Positions 1 to 8,578 are shown, counted from the stretch's first letter. The stretch: DNA of 64,000 nucleotides from JANXQE01 sp035651635 (GCA_035651635.1 DASRFK010000152.1:1-64000), one strand, 5' to 3'. Notes: a model not told the origin generated them from the letters alone. Numbers and translations are program-made.

Positions 1-81
1 CTGAGCCTGACGGTAATCCTGGATAATTTGGGCGCGTTGCCTAGCCGTGAAGTGCTGTCGAGTCGATCGGATTTTTGCCAT
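1..81 (-). CDS. Transposase-type HTH protein, N-terminal 27 codons (runs off window)
   Basis: The reverse strand opens with ATG at 81 and stays open to the window edge. Its first 27 residues include RQHFTARQRAQIIQDYRQAQ, the basic start and first helix of small HTH transposase subunits (IS66 accessory or IS3 OrfA type), which usually continue into a helix-turn-helix. The rest lies outside the window. It reads away from the truncated ATPase at 147, and the DNA between them (82-146) has stops in all forward frames, so an IS end probably lies there. The exact IS family and the terminal repeats cannot be fixed from this stub. Confidence 0.5.
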   Translation of the reverse strand, partial: MAKIRSTRQHFTARQRAQIIQDYRQAQ

Positions 82-146
82 GCCGCCATCTTCGCAGACT
101 CAAGCGCGCCCTGACTAGGTGGGGTTAGCAATACGGATACATTCAA

Positions 147-734
147 GTGCTTCAAAGCGCTTTTAATCAAATTACCAATGAGGAATTGACTAAGGTCAGC
201 AACCTCATGAATTCGGTTTTTCTCGAAATGATCGGCGCTGACCCGGAGCAGGGAGCCATTATTAAGCGCAGCGAAATTAGTCCGTCTTTCGACATAATAG
301 TTTTTGGTCCGAACGACCGCACCTTAAATCCAGACCGTGACCTCAATGGTGCCTCAAGACGTGCCCTCACGCTCGCTTTCATTTTGGCTTTAACTCGAAT
401 AAGTGAAGTCGAGGCCCCAAACGTCATCGACACGCCTCTCGGAATGACCAGCGGCTACGTAAAGCGCGCGATTCTTCGCGCAGCGATTCGCGAAAGCACA
501 CAGCTTGTGTTGTTCTTAACCCACGATGAAATTCTTGGATGCGAGGAACTCATTGACGATGCGGCGGGCAAGACTATGACGCTCACGAACCCGGCTCATT
601 TTCCCGTCATGCTCGTCAATGATCCAAAAACCGAGCGGCGGAAAGTGCTCATGTGTAATTGCAATCACCGCCAACATTGCACCGTGTGCGAAAGAAGGCT
701 GGACGTTGAACCTGCGGAGCAGCCCAAAACATAG
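147..734 (+). pseudogene. SMC/DndD-like ATPase, C-terminal remnant
   Basis: The 195 residues carry only the C-terminal half of an ABC/SMC-type ATPase. There is a signature-like segment LNGASRRALTLAF (about 68-80), a Walker B plus D-loop in PNVIDTPLG (about 91-99), and a switch-like LFLTHDE (about 122-128). The Walker A half, the coiled coils and a proper start are missing. GTG at 147 is the first possible start after an in-frame stop at 126-128. The tail CNCNHRQHCTVCERR looks zinc-binding. The layout matches DndD-type ATPases of DNA phosphorothioation systems. The neighbours, a small partner 8 bp downstream and a Dnd-associated methyltransferase, support that. The loss of the 5' end next to a transposase gene suggests disruption by an IS. 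Confidence 0.65.
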
Positions 735-742
735 GAGCACTT

Positions 743-1219
743 ATGCCAGACCGCTATTACAATCCATTTCAAGGTATCGACATAACCGTTCCGATTGAGT
801 TCCGGGACTCGTTTCAGAAGTATTGCCAAACGGCTGGCCGGGCCGTTCTTGATCAATCCCCATTTCCTCGAATGGTTGATATGTGGTTTTTAGCGGCGTG
901 TTTGGGTGCGAGGCTTAATCTTGAACCACTTGATTTGTCCAAGTATGAAACCTACAAGATTATCGAAGGATCAATTTTCGGAAGCGACCCCTGGCGCATT
1001 CATACCTTGATGATGATTGCGATAAGCAAGACAGGCGACGTCCAAATTGTCTCCGAACCGCGGCGTATGATGGCTTGCGCCAACGGCCTCGCGGTCGCTG
1101 GTTTACCTCGTTTGCTCGATATGCTTAAAGACGGAGGGGCCGACCCCATCTGGAATCTTTCAGAGTCAATTGGGACGCTTTTGCAATCAAGCTCCGCCAC
1201 GGCAACCCATCCCTCTTAA
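743..1219 (+). CDS. Small protein of a Dnd-like locus (DndE-like position)
   Basis: A 158-residue soluble protein starts 8 bp after the ATPase stump, behind an AGGAG-like site, so the two were co-transcribed. The central motif FPRMVDMWFLAACLGARL and a later DPWRI..LLMMIAI segment suggest a compact helical fold. No catalytic motif is seen. In Dnd clusters a small DndE follows dndD, and this protein sits in that slot, but its sequence does not let me name it DndE with confidence. The gene ends 8 bp before the convergent methyltransferase. With its ATPase truncated, the protein is probably no longer part of a working complex. Confidence 0.6.
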   Translation: MPDRYYNPFQGIDITVPIEFRDSFQKYCQTAGRAVLDQSPFPRMVDMWFLAACLGARLNLEPLDLSKYETYKIIEGSIFGSDPWRIHTLMMIAISKTGDVQIVSEPRRMMACANGLAVAGLPRLLDMLKDGGADPIWNLSESIGTLLQSSSATATHPS

Positions 1220-1227
1220 TTGCCCCC

Positions 1228-3516
1228 TCACCTTTTTGAACCTTCAGGCATACCTCTCCTCTTGTTCAAGTTTTTATTCAGCCCCCGTTGGTACAACAAA
1301 GCCGTAAGCTCCGCTCGCGTCGGGCCAAACCCAACCTCTTCCCGAACTCCAAGCTTTCGCAGCTTCGAGCTAAAGCTCATCATCTCCCCTAATCGCGGAT
1401 GGTCGGGTGCCAAAAACCGCTCCTTAAAATAAAGTAACTGGCCCGACCCGCGATGGTCGAACGCTTGCACCCACCGCGTTTTCAAATTGACCTTAATACG
1501 ATGCTGCAGCTCCGGTAGCGCTTCTCCCTCGAAATTATCATACCCGAGAAACGTTACCTTGCCCGACGCTTTGTGGATTTTAACAAGGTCTGCTTGCGCC
1601 AAGTCGCCGAACAATGCCGTCGCACATCCCACGTAAGCCCGGAGCACTCCCGGCAACATGCCCACGACACTCCGATGCACGTAAAGAGCCTGCTCATCCT
1701 GCCAGCCAAGTTTCAACTCTTCGCAAGCCAACTCAATTTCTCCAGGGTCGCCCGCTGCGTACAGCAACTCCAATCCCTCTTGCAACGCACGCTGGTAATT
1801 GCCGAAAAACTCTTTCACGTCCAACCTCAACCGAGGTGAAAGATGTCCAAACGGAACCCTCTTCCTTAAATTCGCCAACCCAAGGTAAACCAGCAGGTCG
1901 TTCCGCCTCGCCTCTGCCACCTTCTTGAGCGAATTGCCGCCCCCCTTTCGTTCCAGCAAGGCCATGCCTCGCTTCGCAGACCCCACTGCTTGAACAAGAT
2001 CGCTCTGGCGAGAAAACTCCTCCGGTGCGGGCATACGCCCAAGCTCCATCGCAACTTTCCAAAGCGCCTCAAGCAAGTCCTTGTGCTGCTCGCAAAGTAA
2101 TTCCCACTGTGGCCTCGCGCGCACCCCGATCCCAAACCGCGCCGCCATTTCGTCCCAACGCAACTCCTTCGCGCCTCTCCCTTGCACAAAAGCCCGCAAG
2201 GCCCGCTTCAAAGAGCCAAGTTTTTGTACCACCTCCGCCGCCTGGCCAAACTCAGCCTCACTTGGCAGGTGACCCAGGCTCAGAGCCACACTGCCGAATG
2301 CATCGAGGAGTTCCTTATTCTCGGCGTATAACGCTTCCCATCGGTCTGCCGGCGGCCCACCCAATCCCAACCGAGCGCTGATTTGCGTCCAATCAATCGT
2401 CCGCCGGCTCCGTGCTGATAAAAAATCCTGTTGATTCGACGGGTCGCGAAAAACGTAAAAAACACCCAACCCGACCGGCACCGCCGTCGTTTCCAGCGCA
2501 TCCTCGATGAATTGTTGAAGCTCCTGCTGGTCGTAAAACTTCTGGAACGTGTTCCATCGAGTCAAAACTCCGTCCCGGTACTGAGTGGCTCGGCCAGTGT
2601 CCACCGTCTCCGTTATCAGCGCGGATACGACCAACAATCGCTTCGCATGCCGATACGAATCCACGAGTGCCTCGATGCGCTCCGCCGGATCCTCAATAAC
2701 GTTGACCACATAACCAAGATTCACCACATCAGCCTCACGCTTTGAACTCTCCGGTCGAAACACGGGGTCCCAACCGTCAGCCTGGTATCCCAAGCCTACC
2801 AGCCCCTTAACGTCGCTTCCTTGTCCGCAGCCATAATCGAAAAAACTCATCCCGCTGCGCAGAACCCCATACTCCAGAAGGCTCTTCACCGGCTTTGATA
2901 GCTCGTATCTTGTGAGCGCTGTCTTGTGTCTCTCAACGATTACAGCTGGTGGTTTGTCCTCAAAATCGTCCTGCGCCTCGGATTGCGGCTCGGCCTCTAC
3001 TCTGCTTTTTTGAATTAAACGGTGGCCCTCGATAGCGAGGCCCTTCGCTTCCAGCAGCCTCTCCCAATTTAGCTTAAACCCAATCGTTTCAGGATTTTCA
3101 TAAAGGCCAGCCTCCTCCTCCGCTCGGGTCAGTGACTCAAAATCCCCACGCAACGGATGCGCGCCTGGAAGAAAAGACTCCTTCCGATGGAGAATTGGCG
3201 GGTTTGCATTGCCAGCGTAATCCGTGTGACGAGCTTTCCCCATAGCCAGGTCAATCGTAATCGCGTGTCTCAAGGCCGGATGCGGATCAGTTTCGAACTC
3301 GGGGTAGGCAAGGAACGACAGCTTCAACTCATCTGTCCTGAATTTTACTAGATTGAACTCTTGGGAAACCTGGTACCGAGCCACCACTTGATCGATTACT
3401 GTCCCCAACTCCGCGTCGAGACCCGCGAGCCCCTCTCGATGGACGTACAGCGCCTTGGGCAGCCGTTTCCCGTACGGAATCTTGCCGACCTGATCTCTGT
3501 ACTCAGCCAGGTTCAA
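1228..3516 (-). CDS. DNA phosphorothioation-associated putative methyltransferase
   Basis: This 762-residue protein has a Rossmann methyltransferase core at about 205-360. SAM motif I is FFDYGCGQGSD (225-235), followed by ADVVNLGYVVNVIED (262-276). The arrangement matches the family annotated as Dnd-related putative methyltransferase (TIGR04096 type), which accompanies dnd genes. The flanks are unusual. Residues about 19-135 (ALYVHR ... KESFLPGAHP) reappear in diverged form at about 610-730 (ALYVHR ... KERFLAPDHP). Two helical repeats follow the core (WEALYAENKELLDAFG and WELLCEQHKDLLEALW). It is transcribed towards the ATPase operon. The substrate (DNA or other) is unknown. The gene appears intact. 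Confidence 0.75.
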   Translation of the reverse strand: MNLAEYRDQVGKIPYGKRLPKALYVHREGLAGLDAELGTVIDQVVARYQVSQEFNLVKFRTDELKLSFLAYPEFETDPHPALRHAITIDLAMGKARHTDYAGNANPPILHRKESFLPGAHPLRGDFESLTRAEEEAGLYENPETIGFKLNWERLLEAKGLAIEGHRLIQKSRVEAEPQSEAQDDFEDKPPAVIVERHKTALTRYELSKPVKSLLEYGVLRSGMSFFDYGCGQGSDVKGLVGLGYQADGWDPVFRPESSKREADVVNLGYVVNVIEDPAERIEALVDSYRHAKRLLVVSALITETVDTGRATQYRDGVLTRWNTFQKFYDQQELQQFIEDALETTAVPVGLGVFYVFRDPSNQQDFLSARSRRTIDWTQISARLGLGGPPADRWEALYAENKELLDAFGSVALSLGHLPSEAEFGQAAEVVQKLGSLKRALRAFVQGRGAKELRWDEMAARFGIGVRARPQWELLCEQHKDLLEALWKVAMELGRMPAPEEFSRQSDLVQAVGSAKRGMALLERKGGGNSLKKVAEARRNDLLVYLGLANLRKRVPFGHLSPRLRLDVKEFFGNYQRALQEGLELLYAAGDPGEIELACEELKLGWQDEQALYVHRSVVGMLPGVLRAYVGCATALFGDLAQADLVKIHKASGKVTFLGYDNFEGEALPELQHRIKVNLKTRWVQAFDHRGSGQLLYFKERFLAPDHPRLGEMMSFSSKLRKLGVREEVGFGPTRAELTALLYQRGLNKNLNKRRGMPEGSKR

Positions 3517-3949
3517 CGTTCTCTGAACTTGGCATATTTTGTCTCATTTCAAAAGTGCGAACCGTAAACATCCGCTTGATTATTGAGAAGGATGTGTCTA
3601 CTAAAAGCGCGGCCTGTTTCGAATGTAGTCCGCAGCCTCTTGAGCGAGGCGGCATCGAACAAATTGTTACAGTTCGAAAATCAATTCCAGCGAATGCGTG
3701 CAGATAATCCCCGCCAAACTCAGTCACGAGTCTTTCAAAAGCAGGTCTTTCTTCCTTTAGACCCCCTTGGCAAATCAAACCGATTCAGTCGAGAAGGGTG
3801 CTCTTTAGAATGGGTGAGGACCAGAAACAAGAATGCATAATACAACGAATTCGGTCTCAAAGCCGATCCATCCCGCCTCCTTGGTCCCATTTGCAGGTCC
3901 ACCCTCATGCAGTTGAGCCTGAAAGTCCGGCGGACGATGAACGGCCTTT
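3517..3949. other. Intergenic, no gene recognised
   Basis: This 433-bp gap between two leftward genes holds only short overlapping reading frames without a ribosome-binding site or a recognisable domain. It may contain the promoter of the methyltransferase gene and eroded sequence. I see no repeat or RNA gene in it. Confidence 0.5.
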
Positions 3950-4918
3950 TTACCAAGCCATCGACCACTGGTCGCGGAGAAACCTTACCATATTGAGAAT
4001 CAGCTTTGTCTTCTCCTCCTGCGGGATTTCCTTTTTCGGGTCCGCCGGGTTTTTTGGCCAGCCGCCTTCGAAGCTTACAGCGCCGCGGTAGCCGATGAGC
4101 TTGAGCCCTTTGAACCCGTCCACATACTGGTCCTCATCGGGGTGAACGCCGGGGATGACCCGCTCCTTCAGCCCAGCGATGTGAACGTGCTTCAGCAGCT
4201 TGCCTGCGCTGATGAATGCGCCCATGAAACTTGTCTCTTCGATGACCATATGCCAGAAATCGCCCATCACGGTTGCGCCGGGACCAATATCGGCTGCCAT
4301 GCGTGCGCCGTCAGCCACCAGGTGCATGAAGGGCGTCTCTTGGCGGCGCAGCGGCTCCAGCACGATCGAAGTCCCGTGCTTAGCTGCGTGTTCCGCTAGT
4401 CGTTTGCCCGTGTTCTGGACGAAATCCTTTCGCAGTTCCTTCCCGCTTAGGTAGCCCGGCTCGCTCAGCTTGTCCCGTGCGGGACAGAGGATTAGCCCGA
4501 CCGACCTCATCTTGCCGAGCGCCTCGAGGAGCGGCAGGAACTTCTGCACTTCAGCCTCGCGCTTCTCCGGTTCAGCGTAGGCAAAATTGCTCGGGCCGCA
4601 CGCGGTCGCCAGGAATAGTTTGCGCCCCTTCATCGCCTCGATCATCGCGTCAGCGTTCTTGAGCGGCCAGTCGCCTGTGGGTATCTCCACTGCTCCAAAC
4701 CCGTTTGCTTCCAGGAAATCGAGCTTCTCTTTTATTTCGCTGCCGGGAATCCCCCACCATTGCAGGCACAGATTCAACTCGGCAGGTGTTTCCGGCGGCG
4801 TGAGCTTTGGCATGCAATTGTCTCCAACTGCTTGACTCCGTGCCCCCGCTACCTGTGTGCCACATACTGTGGCCACCCCGGCGACTGCCGAGGCCTTCAG
4901 AAAATCGCGTCGTTTCAT
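3950..4918 (-). CDS. Tat-exported sugar isomerase/epimerase-like TIM barrel
   Basis: The 322-residue protein belongs to the xylose-isomerase-like TIM-barrel family (AP endonuclease 2 fold). It begins with a Tat signal, MKRRDFLK, and an Ala-rich stretch to about residue 27, so it should be exported folded. Likely metal ligands are E188 (VLEPL), D220 and H223 (GDFWHM), H246 (HVHIAG) and E284 (SFEGG), the usual Glu-Asp-His-Glu set. A good AGGAGA site precedes the start. Relatives act as ketose epimerases or inositol/hydroxypyruvate isomerases. The substrate cannot be read from sequence. No operon partner is adjacent. Confidence 0.85.
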   Translation of the reverse strand: MKRRDFLKASAVAGVATVCGTQVAGARSQAVGDNCMPKLTPPETPAELNLCLQWWGIPGSEIKEKLDFLEANGFGAVEIPTGDWPLKNADAMIEAMKGRKLFLATACGPSNFAYAEPEKREAEVQKFLPLLEALGKMRSVGLILCPARDKLSEPGYLSGKELRKDFVQNTGKRLAEHAAKHGTSIVLEPLRRQETPFMHLVADGARMAADIGPGATVMGDFWHMVIEETSFMGAFISAGKLLKHVHIAGLKERVIPGVHPDEDQYVDGFKGLKLIGYRGAVSFEGGWPKNPADPKKEIPQEEKTKLILNMVRFLRDQWSMAW

Positions 4919-5360
4919 AGTGATTTCTCCTGCTCACATGGCTCCATCCGAGCTCGGCCCGTGAGCATTGATATCACAAGCCAATAGCACGGATTTGGTT
5001 GCAATGTCGAGGGTGCAGTCCCGAGCAAAATAAGCTCATGGCGCCAGCGCGCACTCTACACGCTTTGGCCGTCGCCACCTCGATATAAGAAAGCGTGAAC
5101 AACTCTTTTCTCAGCCGTCCCGGGCAACTGGCCCCTCTGCGAATTCAGCAGAGGGTCTGGTTTGCAGACTCTTGCAGGTGCATCCCCGAGTGTTTGAGCC
5201 TGCAACTCAATGTTAGCCAACAAGAAGGTCGGTTCATGAGCTAACCGCCTATGATTTGAGATACCTCCACCCCTTAGTCGACCGGGATTGCAAATATTGG
5301 TCAAAATCCAAAGCGGAAGGCTTCCGGGTTGTTGCCCAAAACCATGCCAAACGCGAAGGT
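4919..5360. other. Intergenic, divergent promoters expected
   Basis: This 442-bp stretch lies between two divergent genes and must carry both promoters. I see no convincing tRNA, repeat or conserved short gene. An upstream in-frame extension of the next gene (from 5256) exists, but it has no supporting ribosome-binding site. Confidence 0.45.
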
Positions 5361-6179
5361 ATGAATGAAACATCAAAAAAGCGAAAGTCGCGGTTTGAAA
5401 AGGGCCTTGATTCGGAACCGGGCCCTTGGATTGTACGCGCTACGGTTCTCTTTAGGCGCTTACGTGCCGAGCTTGAGCAAACGCATGGTCCGCTCACATT
5501 GCCTGACCTTGCGAGCCTTATTGGCGAACCAAAAAGCACTTTGGGTAATTGGACCCATGGCAGCGGACAACCTTCCGTGGAGGCGATTCTTCGGTGCATG
5601 GAATTATTGCCGCCGAATCGGCGCATCGAGATCATGGATGAACGCAGAATTCTTAGGGTCTACCCGAGCTTGGAAAATCCCAAACTCGCGCATGATGCCA
5701 CCATCGTCAGCCAACTGAAAACGATACTGCGAGGGCCGAATGGACTCATTCTGGTCCGAGGCGATAATGACGAAGCCGTCACATTTGTTGCAAACGCTTT
5801 GGGGCACAGCTCCCGGGCGGTCTCGCGCCAACGCCACACCGAAGGGCTGGATCGACATCTTCCGGACTGGTTTGTGCCTGTGCCGGGGATAATTTACCTC
5901 GATAATCTTTTGGGAGCCCCGCTTGATCGGGAATTTGAGAACGCATGGCCGAGCATCTGCGAACGAAAATCGTCCTTCGTTTTAGTCAACGGACTTGGGG
6001 CCTCAGTGCAACGGCTGAATGAGCATGTTAGATTAGCTCAACAGTCGCTCGTTGTGGTCGCGGACGCAATCCGACCTCCTGCATTGCAGGCGATTCGGGA
6101 CGTCCCCTCTGGTGGTCACCTCATCACGGTTTTTCAAGAGCGAGACCGGATCCGCTTGGAAATTCAAGTGGCGGCCTAA
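5361..6179 (+). CDS. HTH protein with degenerate NTPase-like domain, unknown
   Basis: The start at 5361 is preferred because GAAGG lies just upstream; a longer frame from 5256 is possible. Residues about 25-75 resemble a Cro/XRE-type helix-turn-helix (LTLPDLASLIGEPKSTLGNW). The rest has a segment GLILVRGDNDEAVTFVANAL that resembles a worn Walker A region, and GIIYLDNLLG that resembles Walker B, so it may derive from an AAA/MuB-like ATPase. No full P-loop is present. It lies at the left edge of the integrase region, upstream of another HTH gene, which fits a regulatory or transposition-helper role. I do not recognise the family. Confidence 0.6.
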   Translation: MNETSKKRKSRFEKGLDSEPGPWIVRATVLFRRLRAELEQTHGPLTLPDLASLIGEPKSTLGNWTHGSGQPSVEAILRCMELLPPNRRIEIMDERRILRVYPSLENPKLAHDATIVSQLKTILRGPNGLILVRGDNDEAVTFVANALGHSSRAVSRQRHTEGLDRHLPDWFVPVPGIIYLDNLLGAPLDREFENAWPSICERKSSFVLVNGLGASVQRLNEHVRLAQQSLVVVADAIRPPALQAIRDVPSGGHLITVFQERDRIRLEIQVAA

Positions 6180-6258
6180 TCACAATGCGTGGAACACCAG
6201 GAGACCGTTCATACGCCCGGGCTGAATGGACGGGCGACAGTGGACAAAATCAAAGTTG

Positions 6259-6292
6259 CTTAGATATCGAAGGTCCCTTAGATATCGAAGGT
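6259..6292. repeat. 16-bp tandem direct repeat before an HTH gene
   Basis: The 16-mer CTTAGATATCGAAGGT occurs at 6259-6274 and again, unchanged, at 6277-6292, giving an 18-bp period. Each copy contains the palindrome GATATC. The second copy also supplies the GAAGG ribosome-binding site of the XRE gene starting at 6303. A repressor binding here would cover the translation start, so autoregulation by that gene's product is a simple reading. Confidence 0.55.
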
Positions 6293-6302
6293 TGAGTTGC
6301 AT

Positions 6303-6665
6303 ATGATGTCGAGTGGCGTGGGCCAATTTATTCGCGAAATGAGGCTGAAAAGAGGCCTCTCCGTTCGCGACTTGGCCGCCCGGGTAGCCATGAACCATTC
6401 GTTCCTGTTCCGTATTGAAACGGGTAGGCGCAATCCCCCGCCCGCACTGCTGAAGAAATTGGCGAAAGCTCTGGATGTGAGGGTTGAAGAACTAACGGGA
6501 AGAGACGAGAGAACCGCGTTGAAGCATTTTCGTGAACTGCTTAAAGCCGACCCTAACCTCAATTTCGAGTTCATCAGAATTGTTAATCGCATTAGGAGAC
6601 ATGAGATCAGTCCGAAGGCTCTTCGCGGATGTCTTTCTGCGCTCAATGGCAACGCCTCAGCTTGA
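6303..6665 (+). CDS. XRE-family transcriptional regulator
   Basis: The protein of about 120 residues carries a canonical Cro/CI helix-turn-helix at about 8-62: a GQFIREMRLKRGLSVRDLA helix pair followed by the recognition region NHSFLFRIETGRRNPP. The C-terminal half is helical and may dimerise. The frame allows TTG 6297, ATG 6303 or ATG 6306; 6303 sits well behind GAAGG. The twin 16-bp repeats directly upstream are candidate operators. It probably controls the recombinase genes that follow. No metal or ligand site is visible. Confidence 0.8.
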   Translation: MMSSGVGQFIREMRLKRGLSVRDLAARVAMNHSFLFRIETGRRNPPPALLKKLAKALDVRVEELTGRDERTALKHFRELLKADPNLNFEFIRIVNRIRRHEISPKALRGCLSALNGNASA

Positions 6666-6799
6666 CTTAGCCTCCCTCTCTTCCCCGGCTGAGGTCCGGG
6701 CCTTAATCACTTAGCGCCAGACCCGAAAAGGTCCCCGGTCGCACAAGTTGAACAGGGCGAACCCTGGTTGACAGATCTCAAGGTGAGACGTACGGGTAT

Positions 6800-6825
6800 A
6801 GTGTGTATCACTAGTGGTATACACT
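6800..6825. promoter_or_regulatory. 26-bp palindromic operator upstream of xis-like gene
   Basis: The half-sites AGTGTGTATCACT and AGTGGTATACACT are inverted copies matching at 11 of 13 positions, centred at 6812/6813. The site ends one base before AAAGGAGG, the very strong ribosome-binding site of the gene at 6840. A perfect TTGACA (6768-6773) and a TATAGT (6797-6802) lie upstream, but their 23-bp spacing is longer than a normal sigma-70 promoter. Confidence 0.55.
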
Positions 6826-6839
6826 AAAGGAGGCAATCG

Positions 6840-7022
6840 ATGGCGACGCAAAAGAGCAAAAATGACAGCGAGGAGTACTACACGTTTGCTGAAGTCCAAG
6901 CTCGATTTAAAATTTCGAGAACGAAGCTTTGGCGCTGGCGAAATAATGGACTGCGAACAACGATAATCGACGGGGTCAAACGGATTCGGAAATCAGACCT
7001 TGAGGACTTCGTCGGAGAATAG
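6840..7022 (+). CDS. Excisionase-like HTH DNA-binding protein
   Basis: The 60-residue protein has the helix-turn-helix of the MerR/excisionase (HTH_17) group: YYTFAEVQARFKISRTKLWRWRNNG, then a wing ending in KRIRKSDLEDFV. Its size and place, 265 bp ahead of a tyrosine recombinase, fit a directionality factor (Xis). The ribosome-binding site AAAGGAGG is near perfect and a palindrome overlaps the promoter region, so expression is probably tightly repressed and strong when released. Confidence 0.8.
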   Translation: MATQKSKNDSEEYYTFAEVQARFKISRTKLWRWRNNGLRTTIIDGVKRIRKSDLEDFVGE

Positions 7023-7286
7023 AACAACTCACGCCGTTCCATGGGAGCAATTGCTTCGCTTAAGAGATGGCTGGGCGGCGCCGTTACACTTTGGTGCCTG
7101 ATTGGCGTTTGTGGCTCTGGCGGCGGTGATTTCGACGCAAGAGTCTCAAGCTCGGGTGGCCGGAACCAGCAAATCCGTGCTCGGTTTTCGACAGAGCGCC
7201 TCGCAAACCGTCCCGAGAGCTCTTCCCACGCAGGTCACCGTTCGCGTTTTTTGGTTGCCGATGGATCGCTGCCAAACACGAGTCAA

Positions 7287-8552
7287 ATGAAAGACTTGGG
7301 AAGAAAAGGGAAAAAGTCGCCGCAGATCGTTTCTGTTGGTGAGAAGTTTGGGCGGAAGGGCAACCGCATTTACGCGCACGTGGAAATCGGGGGTAGGCGT
7401 ACATGGCGTAGCACGAAAACTGCCAAGATGCATCTTGCCAGGCGTTGGTTGCACAAATGGGAAAACGATCGGTATAACGAGAAGATCGGAATAACAGTAC
7501 GACCCGCCACGCATAAAGATTCCACTCTGGTGGTTGACACCGCGATCGATCAATACCTCGAAGCCGGGTGTCCGATTATCAAGAAAAGAGCACTTCGACC
7601 CAAGGCGCAGCGGACTATTCGAGGGGAGAAATATTGTTTCGGTCCGCTCCGCGCCTATTTTGGTAAAATCAGGGCGGCCCAAATCACCTTGGCCGATTGC
7701 GACCGCTATCTTGGGTGGCGTACTGCCGGTGGGTACGTGGCAAGGTTCACCGTGCGCGGAAAGGCGGTTGTCAAAAAAACGCGCGGCGGCACCAGGGCGG
7801 TGGATATGGAACTTACCGTTCTTTCGAACGCCTTGAAACTCGCAGTACGTCGCAACCAACTGAACACAAATCCAATTTCCGGCCGCGGCAGTTACACGGA
7901 CAAAGCGACCATAGTCCATTGCCGAGAAAAAGCGCCAACTCCCAGCGAGTTGATGCGAATCAGGAACTGGATGAATGAAAACGGATACCAACAGAAATCA
8001 GCATTCACTGCGTTTCTGGGGTTTAGTGGCTTGCGAATCGGGGAAGCGCGCGAGGTGCGGTGGAGCAACATCAAATGGAATGAAATGGTGATTGCAGTTA
8101 CGCGGTCGAAAAAGGGAATTCTGCCGTGGGTTCCTATCTTGCCCGAAATGGAAAAATTGCTTCACCATATGCAGAAGCAAGCAACGTCGGACTTGCTCTT
8201 CCCGGCACCGTTCAACTCCTCCAAACCGATGGATGATTCCGCGTACCGCCGAGTCCTCAAAAGAGCCTGCAAAAAACTAGGAATTCGACACGCCACTCCA
8301 CACGGGCTTCGATCGTATTTCGTCACCAGGGCACGCGAAGCCGGCTTCTCGGACGCAGATATTGCGCAGCTGATCGGAGATAAAACCGGGCCGCCGATAA
8401 TCGCGGAGGTGTACGGGGATGTCCTGCCGGAACATCTGCTGCAACTCGCACAGCGAATCCGGAAGAAGAGCGCCTATCGATTAAAACATGAACAGGCCCA
8501 GGAGCCCGCACCGCAAGGCGCTGACCCTGAGGACCTCACCGTAACCGGGTAA
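7287..8552 (+). CDS. Tyrosine recombinase / phage-type integrase
   Basis: The catalytic residues of the tyrosine recombinase family are visible: Arg in SGLRIGEAREV (about 248), the H-x-x-R box in TPHGLRSYF (about 337), and the Tyr in IAEVYGD near the C-terminus (about 376). An N-terminal SAM-like core-binding domain precedes them. The start at 7287 (MKDLGRKGKK) gives the usual integrase length of about 421. A longer frame opens at 7041, but its extra 82 residues are low-complexity and lack a ribosome-binding site. The gene follows the xis-like gene and is followed 26 bp later by a second recombinase-like gene. It probably drives integration of the surrounding element. Confidence 0.85.
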   Translation: MKDLGRKGKKSPQIVSVGEKFGRKGNRIYAHVEIGGRRTWRSTKTAKMHLARRWLHKWENDRYNEKIGITVRPATHKDSTLVVDTAIDQYLEAGCPIIKKRALRPKAQRTIRGEKYCFGPLRAYFGKIRAAQITLADCDRYLGWRTAGGYVARFTVRGKAVVKKTRGGTRAVDMELTVLSNALKLAVRRNQLNTNPISGRGSYTDKATIVHCREKAPTPSELMRIRNWMNENGYQQKSAFTAFLGFSGLRIGEAREVRWSNIKWNEMVIAVTRSKKGILPWVPILPEMEKLLHHMQKQATSDLLFPAPFNSSKPMDDSAYRRVLKRACKKLGIRHATPHGLRSYFVTRAREAGFSDADIAQLIGDKTGPPIIAEVYGDVLPEHLLQLAQRIRKKSAYRLKHEQAQEPAPQGADPEDLTVTG

Positions 8553-8578
8553 TCACGCGCGGGAACAAAGAAACGAGA

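Noticed and set aside
3503..3778. 91-codon reverse frame after the methyltransferase promoter region
   Set aside because: No ribosome-binding site, no domain, and it overlaps the start of the methyltransferase gene on the same strand.
5120..5230. Possible tRNA-like sequence as integration target near GCAGAGGGTCTGG
   Set aside because: No T-loop GTTCGAATC and no cloverleaf could be drawn.
5056..5376. 106-codon reverse frame upstream of the HTH/NTPase-like gene
   Set aside because: It lies across the promoter of the plus-strand gene, has unremarkable composition and no start signal.
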